Assembly: GCF_000230735.2 (NCBI RefSeq)
Contig: NC_019962.1
Location: 1,860,001 to 1,924,000, forward strand
DNA length: 64,000 bases
Origin: Natrinema pellirubrum DSM 15624
GTDB lineage: Archaea > Halobacteriota > Halobacteria > Halobacteriales > Natrialbaceae
Reading direction: 5' to 3'
The notes under the pieces were generated by a model. That model was not told the origin of the DNA and made no database searches. It saw nothing but the letters and a program-made list of their open reading frames with translations. The position numbers were made by a program, and so were the translations under genes. Positions within the stretch are counted from its first letter, which is position 1. The number at the start of each line of letters is the position of its first letter. This document shows positions 42,873-52,336 of this stretch, in pieces.

Positions 42873-44972
42873 TCAGTCACCCACTGAGTCGGTGTTGGCC
42901 GACGTCGGGAACTCGTCGTCGGCAGTCGCGGTGTCCGTCGGAGCCGTTCCGTCCCCGTCCTCCGGGAGATAACACGCCGCTCGATGGCTGTCGTCGCCCG
43001 CCTCGTCGATCGCCGGCTCGGCTTCCCAGCACGAGTCCTCGGCCTTCGGACAGCGCGGGGCAAACGCACAGCCCGAGGGGAGATCAACCGGGTCCGGCGG
43101 CTCCCCCTCGAGCAAGACGCGCGTCCGGTCAACGGTCGGGTCCTTCTCCGGGGCAGCCGAGAGCAGCGACGCCGTGTAGGGGTGTTTCGGCCGCGTCGCG
43201 ATCCGATCGACCTCGCCTTCCTCGATGATCCGGCCGAGGTACATGATGCCCAACCGGTCGGATACTTGCATCAGACTCGCGAGGTCGTGGGAGATGTAGA
43301 CGATGCCGATGTCCTCAGTGTCGGCCAGCCCTCGAAGCAGGTTCAGCAGGTTGACCTTCAGCGAGACGTCCAGCATCGACGCGGGCTCGTCACAGATCAG
43401 GAAGTCCGGATCTAGGACGAGCGCCTTGGCGACTGCCACGCGCTGGCGCTGTCCGCCGGAGAGTTCGTGGGGGTACTGATCGAGGTACTCCTCGGCCGGA
43501 GTCAGCCCCACCTTCTCGAGTGTTTCGACGATCGCTCGCTCCTTCTCGTCGGTCCGATAGTCGTGGATCGTCAGCGGCTCGCCAACGAGCTTCCGGACGG
43601 TCTGACGGGGGTTCAGCGAGTCGAAGGGATCCTGAAAGACGATCTGGACCTTTCGCCGGAACTCCTGAACGTTTCCGTCCTGATAGTACTCGTAGGGCTC
43701 GCCGTCGAAAGTCAACTCTCCACCGGTCGGCTCTTCGAGCAGGGCCATCGTTTCGCCGAGTGTCGACTTCCCGCAGCCGGACTCGCCGGCGATTCCGAGG
43801 ACCTCCGAGCGGCGGACCGACAGCGAGACGCCGTCGACAGCTTTCACGTAATCGGTCTCTTCGCCGCGGACCTTGTCGAGTAGCGGCTGGCTCTGTTCGT
43901 AATGTTTCTCGAGGTTGTCGGTCTCGAGAATGACCTCGCCGCGGTCGGAGTCGTCGTCGCCGTCGTCGGGAATGTCCCACGTCTCCGGATCGTCAGCGGC
44001 CTGCCGGAGCTGGGCCGCCTCCTTGACGCGATGGCAGGCTGATCGGTGGTTCCGGTTCGGGAGGTCGACCGGGTCTGGATGGGACGCCCCGCACTCCTCG
44101 GTAGCGAAGGGACACCGATCCTCGAAGACGCAAGCCGTCGGCTCCCCGTTCAGGTTCGGCGGCGAACCCGGGATTGCGACGGGATCCTCTCCCTCGTCGA
44201 TCTCCGGGAAGGAGTTTTTCAGCCCCATCGTGTACGGATTCGTGGGGTTAACGAGTACGTTGTCAACGCTGCCCTGTTCCATCACTTTCCCGCCGTAGAG
44301 GATCGACAGCTCGTCACAGGTCTCGGCGATGACGCCGATTTCGTGGGTGATTAGCAACAGCGAACTGTCCATCCGCTCTTGAATCTCGAGGATCTTGTCG
44401 ATGATTTTGTCTTGGACGATCACGTCCAGCCCGGTCGTCGGCTCGTCGGCGATGATGAGGTCAGGCTCGAGGGCCAGCGCCATGGCGATGGTCACCCGCT
44501 GGCGCATCCCGCCGGAGAACTCGTGGGGATAGTCGTCGATCCGATCGGGGTCGAGGCCGACGATCTCGAACAGTTCGCGGACTCGATCGCGCGCCTTGGA
44601 ATCCGTGACGTTGCGGTGCGTATGGATCGCCTGTGCGATCTGGTCGCCGGTCGACATCACGGGGTCGAGCGAGTCCATCGCGCTCTGGGGGATGTAGGCG
44701 ATGTCCTCCCAGAGGATGTCGCGGCGCTCGGCCTCGGAGAGGGCTGTGAGGTCTTTTCCGTCGAACCCGATGGTACCGCGCTCGACGGTTCCGTTGCCTG
44801 GGAGCAGGCCCAGCAGGGCTTCCGCGACGGTCGACTTGCCGGAGCCGGACTCGCCGGCGAGGCCGTAGTTGACACCCTCGTCGATGGTGAAGGAGACGTC
44901 GTTGACGGCATGGACCGGCTCGTCGTCGGTTTCGTACGTGACTTTTAGGTTGTCGACTTCGAGTAGCGTCAT
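42873..44972 (-). CDS. Oligopeptide/dipeptide ABC transporter, fused double ATPase (DppD-DppF type)
   Basis: This 699-residue protein holds two full ATPase domains. The first has Walker [10 protein letters not shown], signature FSGGMRQRV and Walker [13 protein letters not shown], followed by the peptide-transporter tail with [15 protein letters not shown]. The second has [36 protein letters not shown] and a second tail, [14 protein letters not shown]. Its ATG overlaps the stop of the DppC permease gene (ATGA), so translation is coupled. The second Walker B has SM where T-S-A-L-D is usual. The C-terminal 30 residues are acidic and specific to this protein. Confidence 0.94.
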   Translation of the reverse strand: MTLLEVDNLKVTYETDDEPVHAVNDVSFTIDEGVNYGLAGESGSGKSTVAEALLGLLPGNGTVERGTIGFDGKDLTALSEAERRDILWEDIAYIPQSAMDSLDPVMSTGDQIAQAIHTHRNVTDSKARDRVRELFEIVGLDPDRIDDYPHEFSGGMRQRVTIAMALALEPDLIIADEPTTGLDVIVQDKIIDKILEIQERMDSSLLLITHEIGVIAETCDELSILYGGKVMEQGSVDNVLVNPTNPYTMGLKNSFPEIDEGEDPVAIPGSPPNLNGEPTACVFEDRCPFATEECGASHPDPVDLPNRNHRSACHRVKEAAQLRQAADDPETWDIPDDGDDDSDRGEVILETDNLEKHYEQSQPLLDKVRGEETDYVKAVDGVSLSVRRSEVLGIAGESGCGKSTLGETMALLEEPTGGELTFDGEPYEYYQDGNVQEFRRKVQIVFQDPFDSLNPRQTVRKLVGEPLTIHDYRTDEKERAIVETLEKVGLTPAEEYLDQYPHELSGGQRQRVAVAKALVLDPDFLICDEPASMLDVSLKVNLLNLLRGLADTEDIGIVYISHDLASLMQVSDRLGIMYLGRIIEEGEVDRIATRPKHPYTASLLSAAPEKDPTVDRTRVLLEGEPPDPVDLPSGCAFAPRCPKAEDSCWEAEPAIDEAGDDSHRAACYLPEDGDGTAPTDTATADDEFPTSANTDSVGD

Positions 44973-45889
44973 TGGTCTGTCTGAATTTCGGGGTTGATGA
45001 CTTCCTCGTAGGCGCGGCCGATGAGGAACACCGAGGTGGTTATCGCGGCGATACCGATGGCTGGCGGGAGTACCCACCACCACGCGACGCGCATGTTGCC
45101 CGAGGCGAACACCTGCCGGAGCATCCGGCCCCAGCTGGTCATCGTCGGATCGCCGAACCCGAGGAAGGCCAGACTCGCCTGCGCGGCGATCGCCCAAGCG
45201 ACGCCGTAGGCGGTGTATAGGAACCCGATCGGCAGGACGTTGGGCGCGACGTGGTACAGCATCGTCCGCAGGTCGCTCGCGCCGCTGGCGCGGGCGGACT
45301 TGACGAAGGTCCGTTCGCGGACCGACAGCACCTCCGAGCGGACGACGCGGGCCGGCATCTTCCAGAGGAACGCGGCGATGATCGCCGTGATCAGCCAGAT
45401 GTTCGGCGTCATGAACGTCAGCAACAGCAGCGCCATGGGCATGAACGGCAGCGAGAACGTCAGGTCGGTCAGCCGCATCAGCAGCTCGTCGACCCAGCCG
45501 CCGTAGTAGCCGCTGACGACGCCGACGGTGAAGCCGAGTGCGCCCGTGCCCAGCCCACCGAACAGGCCGACGATCAGCGTCGGCCGCGCGCCGGCCAGGA
45601 ACTGGCTCAGCACGTCCTTGCCGTACGAGGTCGTCCCGAAGAACGCCTCCGCGCTCGGGGCCGTGAGCCGGAGGACAGAGCCGTCGCCGCCGCGGACGGT
45701 GTGTTCGATCGGATCGTGGGGAGCCAGGAACGGCCCGAACAGCCCGAGGAACACGAACGTCGCGACGACGATCATCCCGCCGAACGCCAGCGGATCTCGC
45801 CGCAGGAACACGAACTGGTCGCGGACGGTCGTCCACAGTTCGTCGATCCGGCTGTACATCGCTCCCTTCTGTTTCGTGTCGGTACTCAT
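44969..45889 (-). CDS. dppC: Peptide ABC transporter permease, DppC type
   Basis: This 306-residue membrane protein has an N-terminal extra domain with one helix (FGGMIVVATFVFLGLFGPFL) and a five-helix permease core. The EAA loop is RASGASDLRTMLYHVAPNVLP, where the ATPase docks. Its start overlaps the DppB stop and its stop overlaps the ATPase start, so the genes form one tight operon. The cytoplasmic N-terminus before the first helix is about 35 residues long. Confidence 0.93.
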   Translation of the reverse strand: MSTDTKQKGAMYSRIDELWTTVRDQFVFLRRDPLAFGGMIVVATFVFLGLFGPFLAPHDPIEHTVRGGDGSVLRLTAPSAEAFFGTTSYGKDVLSQFLAGARPTLIVGLFGGLGTGALGFTVGVVSGYYGGWVDELLMRLTDLTFSLPFMPMALLLLTFMTPNIWLITAIIAAFLWKMPARVVRSEVLSVRERTFVKSARASGASDLRTMLYHVAPNVLPIGFLYTAYGVAWAIAAQASLAFLGFGDPTMTSWGRMLRQVFASGNMRVAWWWVLPPAIGIAAITTSVFLIGRAYEEVINPEIQTDQ

Positions 45890-46881
45890 GCCGAACCACC
45901 TCCGCCGGTCGAGACCGTCGGATCGAAGTACGCATAGAGGACGTCAGCGAGGAGGTTCGCGAGGATGACCGCCAGCGCCATGATGAAGACTGCGGCTTGC
46001 ACCAGCGGGTAGTCCTGCTGCTGGATCGCCAACACGAGTTCGCGGCCGATACCGGGCCAGCTGAAGACGACCTCGAGCAGGATCAGCCCCTGGAAGATCA
46101 TCCCCAGTCGGAGCGTGAAGTAGGTGAGAATCGGCAGCATGGAGTTCCGCCCTGCGCGGGCCAACTGCTGCATCTCGGTGAGCCCCTTCGCGCGGTGGAG
46201 CTTGAGGAACTCTGAGCCCCGCTTCTCGACGACGCCGTTGCGGGCCAGCAGCAGGAAGTCGCCGCTGTAGTAGAGGACGGCGACGGTAAACGGCAGGAGG
46301 TAGTGATGCAGGAAGTCCAGCGAGACGAACGTGTCGAGGTAGCCCTCGGGCGTCGCCCGGATCGATCGCATCCCGAGCGCCGGGACAATCTCTAGGTTGT
46401 ACGCGAAGACGATGATGAAGAAGATCGCCGTGATGAACACTGGCGTCGAGCGCAGCAGCGTCGTCGAGACGATGCTGAACTTCTCGAGGCGGCTCCCCCT
46501 GTTCCAGCCGGCGTACATCCCCACTAGGGAGCTCAGGATTGCCGTCGTCACCAGTGCCGGCACGAGCAGGATCAGCGAGTTGATCAGGCGTGGCTCGAGG
46601 ACCGCCCAGACCGGCTGGCTTCGCAGGATTGAGTAGCCGAACTGGAAAGTCAGCAGGCTCGTGAGGTAGTTGACGTACTGTTTCCATATCGGTTCGTCAA
46701 GCCCGTACATCGCTCGGATCTCGGCGATCTGCTCCTGGTTCAGGTTCCCGGAGGTTACGAGCGCTTCGAAGGGACTCCCCGGCAGCAGCCGCAGGACGAC
46801 GAAGATGACTGAGACGGCGATCAGCGTTAGCAATACGGAGATCGCGAGCCGCTTGAGCAGGAACCGCTGGAACTTCGTCAT
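45886..46881 (-). CDS. dppB: Peptide ABC transporter permease, DppB type
   Basis: This 331-residue protein has six helices. The first, LLKRLAISVLLTLIAVSVIF, carries the usual KR start. The EAA loop is KLHRAKGLTEMQQLARAGRN, followed by SMLPILTYFTLRLGMIFQGL and the conserved VVFSWPGIGRELVLAIQQQDYP. It is read after the substrate-binding protein (193-bp gap) and before DppC. Confidence 0.93.
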   Translation of the reverse strand: MTKFQRFLLKRLAISVLLTLIAVSVIFVVLRLLPGSPFEALVTSGNLNQEQIAEIRAMYGLDEPIWKQYVNYLTSLLTFQFGYSILRSQPVWAVLEPRLINSLILLVPALVTTAILSSLVGMYAGWNRGSRLEKFSIVSTTLLRSTPVFITAIFFIIVFAYNLEIVPALGMRSIRATPEGYLDTFVSLDFLHHYLLPFTVAVLYYSGDFLLLARNGVVEKRGSEFLKLHRAKGLTEMQQLARAGRNSMLPILTYFTLRLGMIFQGLILLEVVFSWPGIGRELVLAIQQQDYPLVQAAVFIMALAVILANLLADVLYAYFDPTVSTGGGGSA

Positions 46882-47074
46882 CGGTTACCACCTATCGGTG
46901 CGACTGAGATCGCGTCGGTTGCTCCGTAGTGATCGGGGCGCGTCTCGCCGATCGAGTCGTGGCCGCTGGCCGCTGCACGTTCGGCGCGAGCTTCGGCCCG
47001 GTCGGGATGGCGGTTCGCCTTGAGTCGGTTCCCGTCCCGCGGGGGTCGCGGGCGCGGTACTGTGGTTCGGTCTT
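46882..47074. promoter_or_regulatory. Spacer between substrate-binding protein and permease genes
   Basis: This 193-bp gap inside the peptide transporter operon contains no gene. In peptide ABC operons such a gap commonly contains a processing or attenuation site that makes the binding protein more abundant than the permease. No convincing stem-loop stands out here. Confidence 0.35.
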
Positions 47075-48985
47075 TCATGAGAAATCGGGTTGCTCGAGTT
47101 CGTCGCGTCGTTTGTAGGTGTTCTCGGGCTGGATCCGTTCGACGAACGCACCCCATGCCTCGCCGTTGGGGTACCGCAGGTTGCCGTCGCCGTCCCAAGT
47201 GTACCCCGCCTGCTCGAGGATCGTTCGCGCTTCCTCGACGTCGACCTCGTAGTCGGTCGTATCGGGGTTGTGCCACTGGGTCAGCGGCGAGATCGGATTC
47301 TCGCCGGCCGGGACGGTCGCCTCGCCCTGCAGGAAATCCTCGACGAACCCCTGCGAGTCGACCGCCTTCGACAGCGCGATGCGGAACTCCTTGTCCCGGA
47401 CGAGCGGACAGGAGAACATGAGCTTCGCGTCGAGCGGTGCGTAGCTTCCGGCTGATACCTGTTCGATCCCGTCGGCGTTGGCCGCACGCTCGGCCTGCAG
47501 CGTCGAGAGGTTCGTCCCGATGGCGTCGATCGCGCCGCTCTGGAGCGATCCGATCAGGGCGTCGACGTTGCTCACGTTGATCCAGATAACCCGCTCGATG
47601 CCGGGGCCCCGTTCGGCCTGGTCGCCCAGTGCATCGGCCCGCCAGTCGTCGTCAAACATCCAGTGGCCGTCGTTTCGCGAGGCCGCAAAGCGGGTCCCCT
47701 GCTCCCATGTATCGAACTCGAAGGGGCCGGTCCCGACGGGCTTGTCCGGGTTGTGCTGGGACGGGTTGTCGATATCCTCCCACCGGTGTTTAGGAAGGAT
47801 GACACTGCGGACGACCCGCTGGGTCATGAACGACGCGTCCGGGTTCGTCAGGTTAAACCGTACCTCGTGATCGCCGAGTACCTCGACGGAGTCGATCGGC
47901 TCGTAGAACGGCACTTGGCTCGAGGAGGTGTACTCCTGGTAGATCTCGACGGTGAACTTCACGTCTTCGGCGGTGAACGCCTCGCCGTCGTGCCACTCGA
48001 CGCCCTCGCGCAGCTCGAGTTCGACGGTCGTCTCGCCGACGAAGCCGCCACCGGTCGCCAGCGCGGGGACGACGTCGAGGTCCGGCGTCGCGTCGAAGAG
48101 CCCGTCGTAGATGAACGTGAGCCGCTTGGCTTCTGCCCCGCCCGCGGCCCACGGCAGGTTCAGCGAGTTCATCGACGTCGAGACGCCCTTGACGTAGGTC
48201 CGGTTGTCCGTCTCGGGCTGGAGGTTGACCTCGGTCCAGACGAATGAGTCCATCGTCGGCCCGTTCCCTGGCGTCTCCACGTAGCCGGCCCACCGGTCCC
48301 GGTTGACCGCCGTCACAATGTTGGGGAACAGCGTGATCAACGCCCCGACGTCCTCTGCGAAAATCTCCTGTGCCCGCGCGACGAGTTCCTCACGCTCGGC
48401 CCGGTCGGTCGTCTGGGCTTGTTCAGTGAGCAGTTCCTGCAGCTTCGGGTGGTAGTAGTTGTCGTAGTTCGAGAGCGACCCCTCAGTTCGGCGCATCAAC
48501 AGCGGGTTCGGATCGAGCCCGCGCTGGGGATCGGGCCCGTGCGTACTCATTGAAATTACTGCCTCGAGCCCCTTCGTCGCCCAGCTCTGTGCGTAGAGCT
48601 GGTTCAGCGGCCGGTCGTTGAGTTCAACCGCGATCCCGAGGTCGTCGAGTCCCCGCTTGACCATCAACGCGTGTTCGCGCATCCAGGGGTCGTCTTCGCT
48701 CGAGAACTCGACAGGCAACCGATCGAGGACCGCGCCCGCGGTCGCGCTATAGTCGAGCGGCGGCGAGTCGGCATCGATCGTCTCCCATTCGCGCCAGTAC
48801 TGCGTTTCGACCGTCTCCGGTACCCCATCGGGCACGTCCGGATCGAGGCTCTGTCCGCGGCTCCCGGTACAGCCCGCGAGCGCACCCGTTCCGAGCGCCG
48901 TGGCGGCAGTGGCAATATAGCCCCGTCGCGTGAGCCGGCCGCGACCCCTCGCGACCGAACTGTCATGATTATCTTGCTGCGTCAT
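47075..48985 (-). CDS. dppA: Peptide ABC transporter substrate-binding protein (family 5, lipoprotein)
   Basis: This 636-residue protein has a twin-arginine lipoprotein signal (LTRRGYIATAATALGTGALA then GC, Cys about residue 39). A family 5 solute-binding domain follows, with RLTFIYDGLFDATPDLDVVP, the ELREGVEWHDGEAFTAEDVKF signature and VGTGPFEFDTWEQGTRF. Curiously, about 200 residues with features of the far half of the family fold (EREELVARAQEIFAEDVGAL) precede the block that normally opens the domain. This suggests an inserted or permuted N-terminal segment. It is the first gene of the operon. Confidence 0.9.
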   Translation of the reverse strand: MTQQDNHDSSVARGRGRLTRRGYIATAATALGTGALAGCTGSRGQSLDPDVPDGVPETVETQYWREWETIDADSPPLDYSATAGAVLDRLPVEFSSEDDPWMREHALMVKRGLDDLGIAVELNDRPLNQLYAQSWATKGLEAVISMSTHGPDPQRGLDPNPLLMRRTEGSLSNYDNYYHPKLQELLTEQAQTTDRAEREELVARAQEIFAEDVGALITLFPNIVTAVNRDRWAGYVETPGNGPTMDSFVWTEVNLQPETDNRTYVKGVSTSMNSLNLPWAAGGAEAKRLTFIYDGLFDATPDLDVVPALATGGGFVGETTVELELREGVEWHDGEAFTAEDVKFTVEIYQEYTSSSQVPFYEPIDSVEVLGDHEVRFNLTNPDASFMTQRVVRSVILPKHRWEDIDNPSQHNPDKPVGTGPFEFDTWEQGTRFAASRNDGHWMFDDDWRADALGDQAERGPGIERVIWINVSNVDALIGSLQSGAIDAIGTNLSTLQAERAANADGIEQVSAGSYAPLDAKLMFSCPLVRDKEFRIALSKAVDSQGFVEDFLQGEATVPAGENPISPLTQWHNPDTTDYEVDVEEARTILEQAGYTWDGDGNLRYPNGEAWGAFVERIQPENTYKRRDELEQPDFS

Positions 48986-49102
48986 CCACCCCCACGTTAC
49001 GGGCTATCGAGGATCGTTTTACTCCCTATCGCCCTCGATAGCTATCGTAATTTAAATCGGGGCGGATATATTTCACCTCGCTGGCCGACTTCCGATCGGT
49101 CG

Positions 49103-49831
49103 TCACTCCCGCGGTCCGTAGATAAGTTCGAGCAGCGTGCGCTCGGCGGTCCGAAGTCGCTCGCTCACCGTTGACTGTGCGACGTCGAGTTCATCAGCGA
49201 GGTCCGTCGCAGACGCCTCGCGAGGAATATCGAAGTAACCGCTGTCGTAGGCCGTCTCGAGGACCGCTAACTGGTCGTCGGTGAGCTTCGAGACGAGGAC
49301 TTCGGTCAACCGGCCACTGTCGAGCGGTTCGCCCGGTTCCTCGTCCTTGTTGACCGACAGCAGTTCGAACTCGCCCAGCGTCTCCTGGACTTCGTCGGCC
49401 ATCGCGCGGAATTGATCCCAGTCGCGCGCGGTCACTACGACCTCAAAGACGCCGTTTTGGAGGACGATCCGGTTTGGTATCACCTCCTGACGCAACACCA
49501 GACTCAGGATGAACGGATACGACTCGTTCGCGAGGATGGTGAGCCGCCGGAGTTGGAGGTCATCGGACGCGGTCGGGATCTCGCTACTGTAGAACAGCGA
49601 CGCCCCGGAGATCCTCTCGATGGCGGTCTCGGGGTCAAACGTGCCGTTCGAGGCAACCGTTAGCGACTCGAGCCACGTCCCGTCTTCGACGTAGAATGCG
49701 TTATCAAGTTCGATGCTCCGAACGGCGTCGAGTTCGCGCTGGAGCTTCGCCATCACGCCCGTCGGCACCGTTGTGAACTCAACGCGTAGAATTGGCGACC
49801 CTCCGTACAGGGTAGAGTCCCGTCCGTTCAT
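49103..49831 (-). CDS. HTH-10 family (bacterio-opsin activator-like) regulator
   Basis: This 242-residue protein has an N-terminal sensor-like domain (about residues 5-160) and a C-terminal HTH-10 domain (about 180-240) with LTDDQLAVLETAYDSGYFDI and DLADELDVAQSTVSERLRTAE. It stands between the peptide transporter and the DASS symporter, all on the same strand; control of the transporter operon is plausible. The end of the protein is a short PRE tail. Confidence 0.9.
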   Translation of the reverse strand: MNGRDSTLYGGSPILRVEFTTVPTGVMAKLQRELDAVRSIELDNAFYVEDGTWLESLTVASNGTFDPETAIERISGASLFYSSEIPTASDDLQLRRLTILANESYPFILSLVLRQEVIPNRIVLQNGVFEVVVTARDWDQFRAMADEVQETLGEFELLSVNKDEEPGEPLDSGRLTEVLVSKLTDDQLAVLETAYDSGYFDIPREASATDLADELDVAQSTVSERLRTAERTLLELIYGPRE

Positions 49832-49862
49832 ATATAGCTCACGCTTGTCGCGGTCGAGTGGT

Positions 49863-51347
49863 TCAGCGCACCAGCGGCCAATAGACCAGCCACGAGAGCG
49901 CAGCGACGGCGATCGAGAGGGCCATCGTCACCAGGCCGAAGGCGGCGATATCGCGGTGTGACAGCGGTCCGCGGTCCATCGACACCAGCACCGCGGTCGT
50001 GTTGAACGGCAGGATTGTCGTCGAGCCAACGACCAGAAGGACGGTCAACGCCAGCGGCAGTCGATCGATCCCAAAACTGCTCGCGAACTCGAGGACGATC
50101 GGGAGCGCAACGACAATCGCCGCCGACCCAGTCGAGAACAGGACGCGGATGGCGACGGCGAGCGCGATCAACACGGCGGCGATCTGCCAGTTGGAAAGCG
50201 CCGCGAACGGGATTAGCCGCGTTAGTGCGTCGACGACGGCCGTGATCGCGCCGGTCGCGTTCATTGCGTCCAGTATTGACAACATCGCACCGATGAGGAA
50301 GATAATGCCCCAGTTCACGTCCGCAATGTCGTCGGCCGTGATGACGCCGACGGACGGCAGCGAGAGGACCGTGACCGCCGCGACTGCGGGGACCACCGTC
50401 GGGAGCCCGACGAACGAGCCGCCGATCCAGGCTGCGACGGCACCGAGAAGAACGACCGCCACGAGCCGCTGGTCACGTGTCAGCGTAGCCAATCCGTCTT
50501 CCGGCGTCGGCCGCGTCTCGTCACCGTCCGTCCGTAACTGGAGTCCGTCGTCACCTGCCTCCGTTCGGGGTACCCGGGTCGTGCTGACCGTCGTTTCTCC
50601 GTCGACTCGAGCGAAGAGTCCTGCAGCGAGGGCCGCCAGCGCGTACAGCAGGACCGTTGGCGGTACCATCAACACTGCCCAGTCGACCCACGTGATCGGC
50701 CCTACCGACGTCGAGACGATTTCGGCGGTGACCAGCGCCATCCCGCCGCCAGTCATCAGTGCCATCGACGCGATGGGGTTGACGTGGCCGAGGATGAGAA
50801 ACGCCGCGCTCTCGAACCCGTCCTCCGTATCGAATGCGCCCGCGAGCCGCTTCACAATCGGCACGAACGTCACTGCTCGAGCCATCGCGGAAGGCATCAC
50901 CAGCGCCAGCGCGAGGACGCTCCCAGCGACTGACCGCAGCGCCCGCCGCGGTGTACTCTCAGCCGTCAGCAGTTGCCCCGCTAGCCGCTGATCGAGACCG
51001 ACGCTCGCTGTTGCATCGCCAAGCAATAAGAGAAGCAATAGGAAGAACACGAGTGTCGAGGTGAAGCCGGTCGTCGCCGCACCGAACGAGTCGACGGCCC
51101 CCAGCACGAACAGCAACGTGACGCTGAGGACGCTCGAGATGACGTACGGTACTGGCCGGGTCAGCCACAGGACAAGCGCCGAGAGAAATACCGCCAGCGT
51201 CCGCTGTCCCTCAACGGACAGCGCCGATGGCGAGTCGAGCGCCGTTCCGACGACGAGAACGCCGACAGCCGCGAACAGTCCGGCCGTTTGCCACGACGGT
51301 GCCGGTAGCTCCACTCCCGACCGTTCATCGATTCGATCATCCATCAA
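49863..51347 (-). CDS. DASS (SLC13)-type sodium/anion symporter
   Basis: This 494-residue membrane protein has about 12 helices. GFTSTLVFFLLLLLLLGDAT is the SNT-like motif helix, INWGI-type DVNWGIIFLIGAMLSILDAM is the conserved re-entrant region, and VGSTTILPFNTTAVLVSMDR is the C-terminal substrate motif. A soluble loop (about residues 245-280) breaks it in the middle. It would import di- or tricarboxylates or sulfate with Na+. The gene is transcribed leftwards, upstream of the HTH-10 regulator (31-bp gap). Confidence 0.85.
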   Translation of the reverse strand: MMDDRIDERSGVELPAPSWQTAGLFAAVGVLVVGTALDSPSALSVEGQRTLAVFLSALVLWLTRPVPYVISSVLSVTLLFVLGAVDSFGAATTGFTSTLVFFLLLLLLLGDATASVGLDQRLAGQLLTAESTPRRALRSVAGSVLALALVMPSAMARAVTFVPIVKRLAGAFDTEDGFESAAFLILGHVNPIASMALMTGGGMALVTAEIVSTSVGPITWVDWAVLMVPPTVLLYALAALAAGLFARVDGETTVSTTRVPRTEAGDDGLQLRTDGDETRPTPEDGLATLTRDQRLVAVVLLGAVAAWIGGSFVGLPTVVPAVAAVTVLSLPSVGVITADDIADVNWGIIFLIGAMLSILDAMNATGAITAVVDALTRLIPFAALSNWQIAAVLIALAVAIRVLFSTGSAAIVVALPIVLEFASSFGIDRLPLALTVLLVVGSTTILPFNTTAVLVSMDRGPLSHRDIAAFGLVTMALSIAVAALSWLVYWPLVR

Positions 51348-51599
51348 TTGAACCGTTGCCGCTTCCGCCTAAGAAACTGATGACACCGCATCAGGACCGA
51401 ACTCAGAACACTGGCGCTCGGACTACCGAATTAGGTCAACAGCGACCTCGGGTTCCCGTTTATCTTCCGCGGCGGGCTCGACGTCCACGCCATCGAGATC
51501 CGGTAGGACTCGAGTGTTACGGGATCGGACGGATCGACGGATTTGAGCTATTTAAATAGCGACTTGAAGCTAGCCACTCTGGAAGGGGTTGGGAGTGAA
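51348..51599. promoter_or_regulatory. Divergent intergenic region with TATA-like sequence
   Basis: It separates the DASS symporter from the AT-rich gene at 51600. GCTATTTAAATAGC (51548-51561) is a 14-bp palindrome with a TATA-like core, about 40 bp before the chosen ATG. The rest is GC-rich and featureless. Confidence 0.45.
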
Positions 51600-52019
51600 A
51601 TGCTCCAATTTCTTAACAATCTGGTAGTAGCATCACATATAAATACTCTAGATTATAACTACTTCTACATCATGGATTCAATTGAGGCAATGCACCACTT
51701 TCTACTGCTTAATGAATATCTTCTGCCTGAGGAACCCGCTTCAGAGGACCTCATTAGGGAGTTTATCCCAGCATCCGCGTTTAACCAAGACTGGCAAATC
51801 GTATTGAACCCCGATATGGAGGAAAAAGAGGCCATAGATATACCAAAACAGGGGAAGACAACTATGGTCCGTTCTACGCAGGCGCTCATATTCCTCGGAA
51901 ATAGACATGCCGGACTGATTGGTAGTAGTGCTGGTGAATTCTATGACGACCGGTTCGATACGAGTGCAGATCTCCAAGAAGAGTTTTTGGAGGATCTTAG
52001 TGCTGAGTTTAGTGGGTAG
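51600..52019 (+). CDS. Hypothetical protein in a low-GC segment
   Basis: This 139-residue protein starts at the ATG at 51600; an in-frame TTG at 51543 would add 19 residues, but the palindromic TATA-like sequence lies within that stretch. The sequence is alpha/beta, with MDSIEAMHHFLLLNEYLLPE (helical), a strand-rich middle (TMVRSTQALIFLGNRHAGLI) and an acidic helical tail (LQEEFLEDLSAEF). The layout is reminiscent of sensor domains at the C-terminus of haloarchaeal regulators. No family is recognised. The segment is clearly AT-richer than its neighbours. Confidence 0.55.
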   Translation: MLQFLNNLVVASHINTLDYNYFYIMDSIEAMHHFLLLNEYLLPEEPASEDLIREFIPASAFNQDWQIVLNPDMEEKEAIDIPKQGKTTMVRSTQALIFLGNRHAGLIGSSAGEFYDDRFDTSADLQEEFLEDLSAEFSG

Positions 52020-52119
52020 CGATTATATCTTCATCAGATTCCTCATCAGCGATGTCCTCGGTCCAATCGACGGGCTACTCCTGCTTTGGGAAACCTCAGA
52101 AATATATAAGAACATAGAG

Positions 52120-52286
52120 TCAAGAGTCAAATAATTCGTCTAATGTCTTTGGACCCGATTCCGGTGAATCTTCTTCTGGTGTCCTTTCTTGTAACCCCTT
52201 CTTTGTTATAGAAACAGTTAATTCTCGAACTTCTCGCCACCCACACTGTCGGCATCGGCGGCGGAAACTGACTGAAGGGTAGAAAC
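52120..52286 (-). pseudogene. Fragment of a small zinc-ribbon-like protein
   Basis: The minus strand encodes SFRRRCRQCGWREVRELTVS, followed by an acidic tail that ends LDELFDS at a TGA (52120-52122). There is no start codon and an in-frame stop lies just upstream, so it is a truncated gene. The CxxC pair suggests half a zinc ribbon. Confidence 0.45.
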
Positions 52287-52336
52287 TGAATCTTATAAAT
52301 AAAGGACTTCAGCGTTATTAGAAAATAGGTTGGTCT

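Noticed and set aside
42873-45935. 1020-codon minus-strand frame covering both DppC and the double ATPase
   Set aside because: The first 320 codons are an out-of-frame reading of DppC. The ATPase begins at 44972, where a good ATG overlaps the DppC stop.
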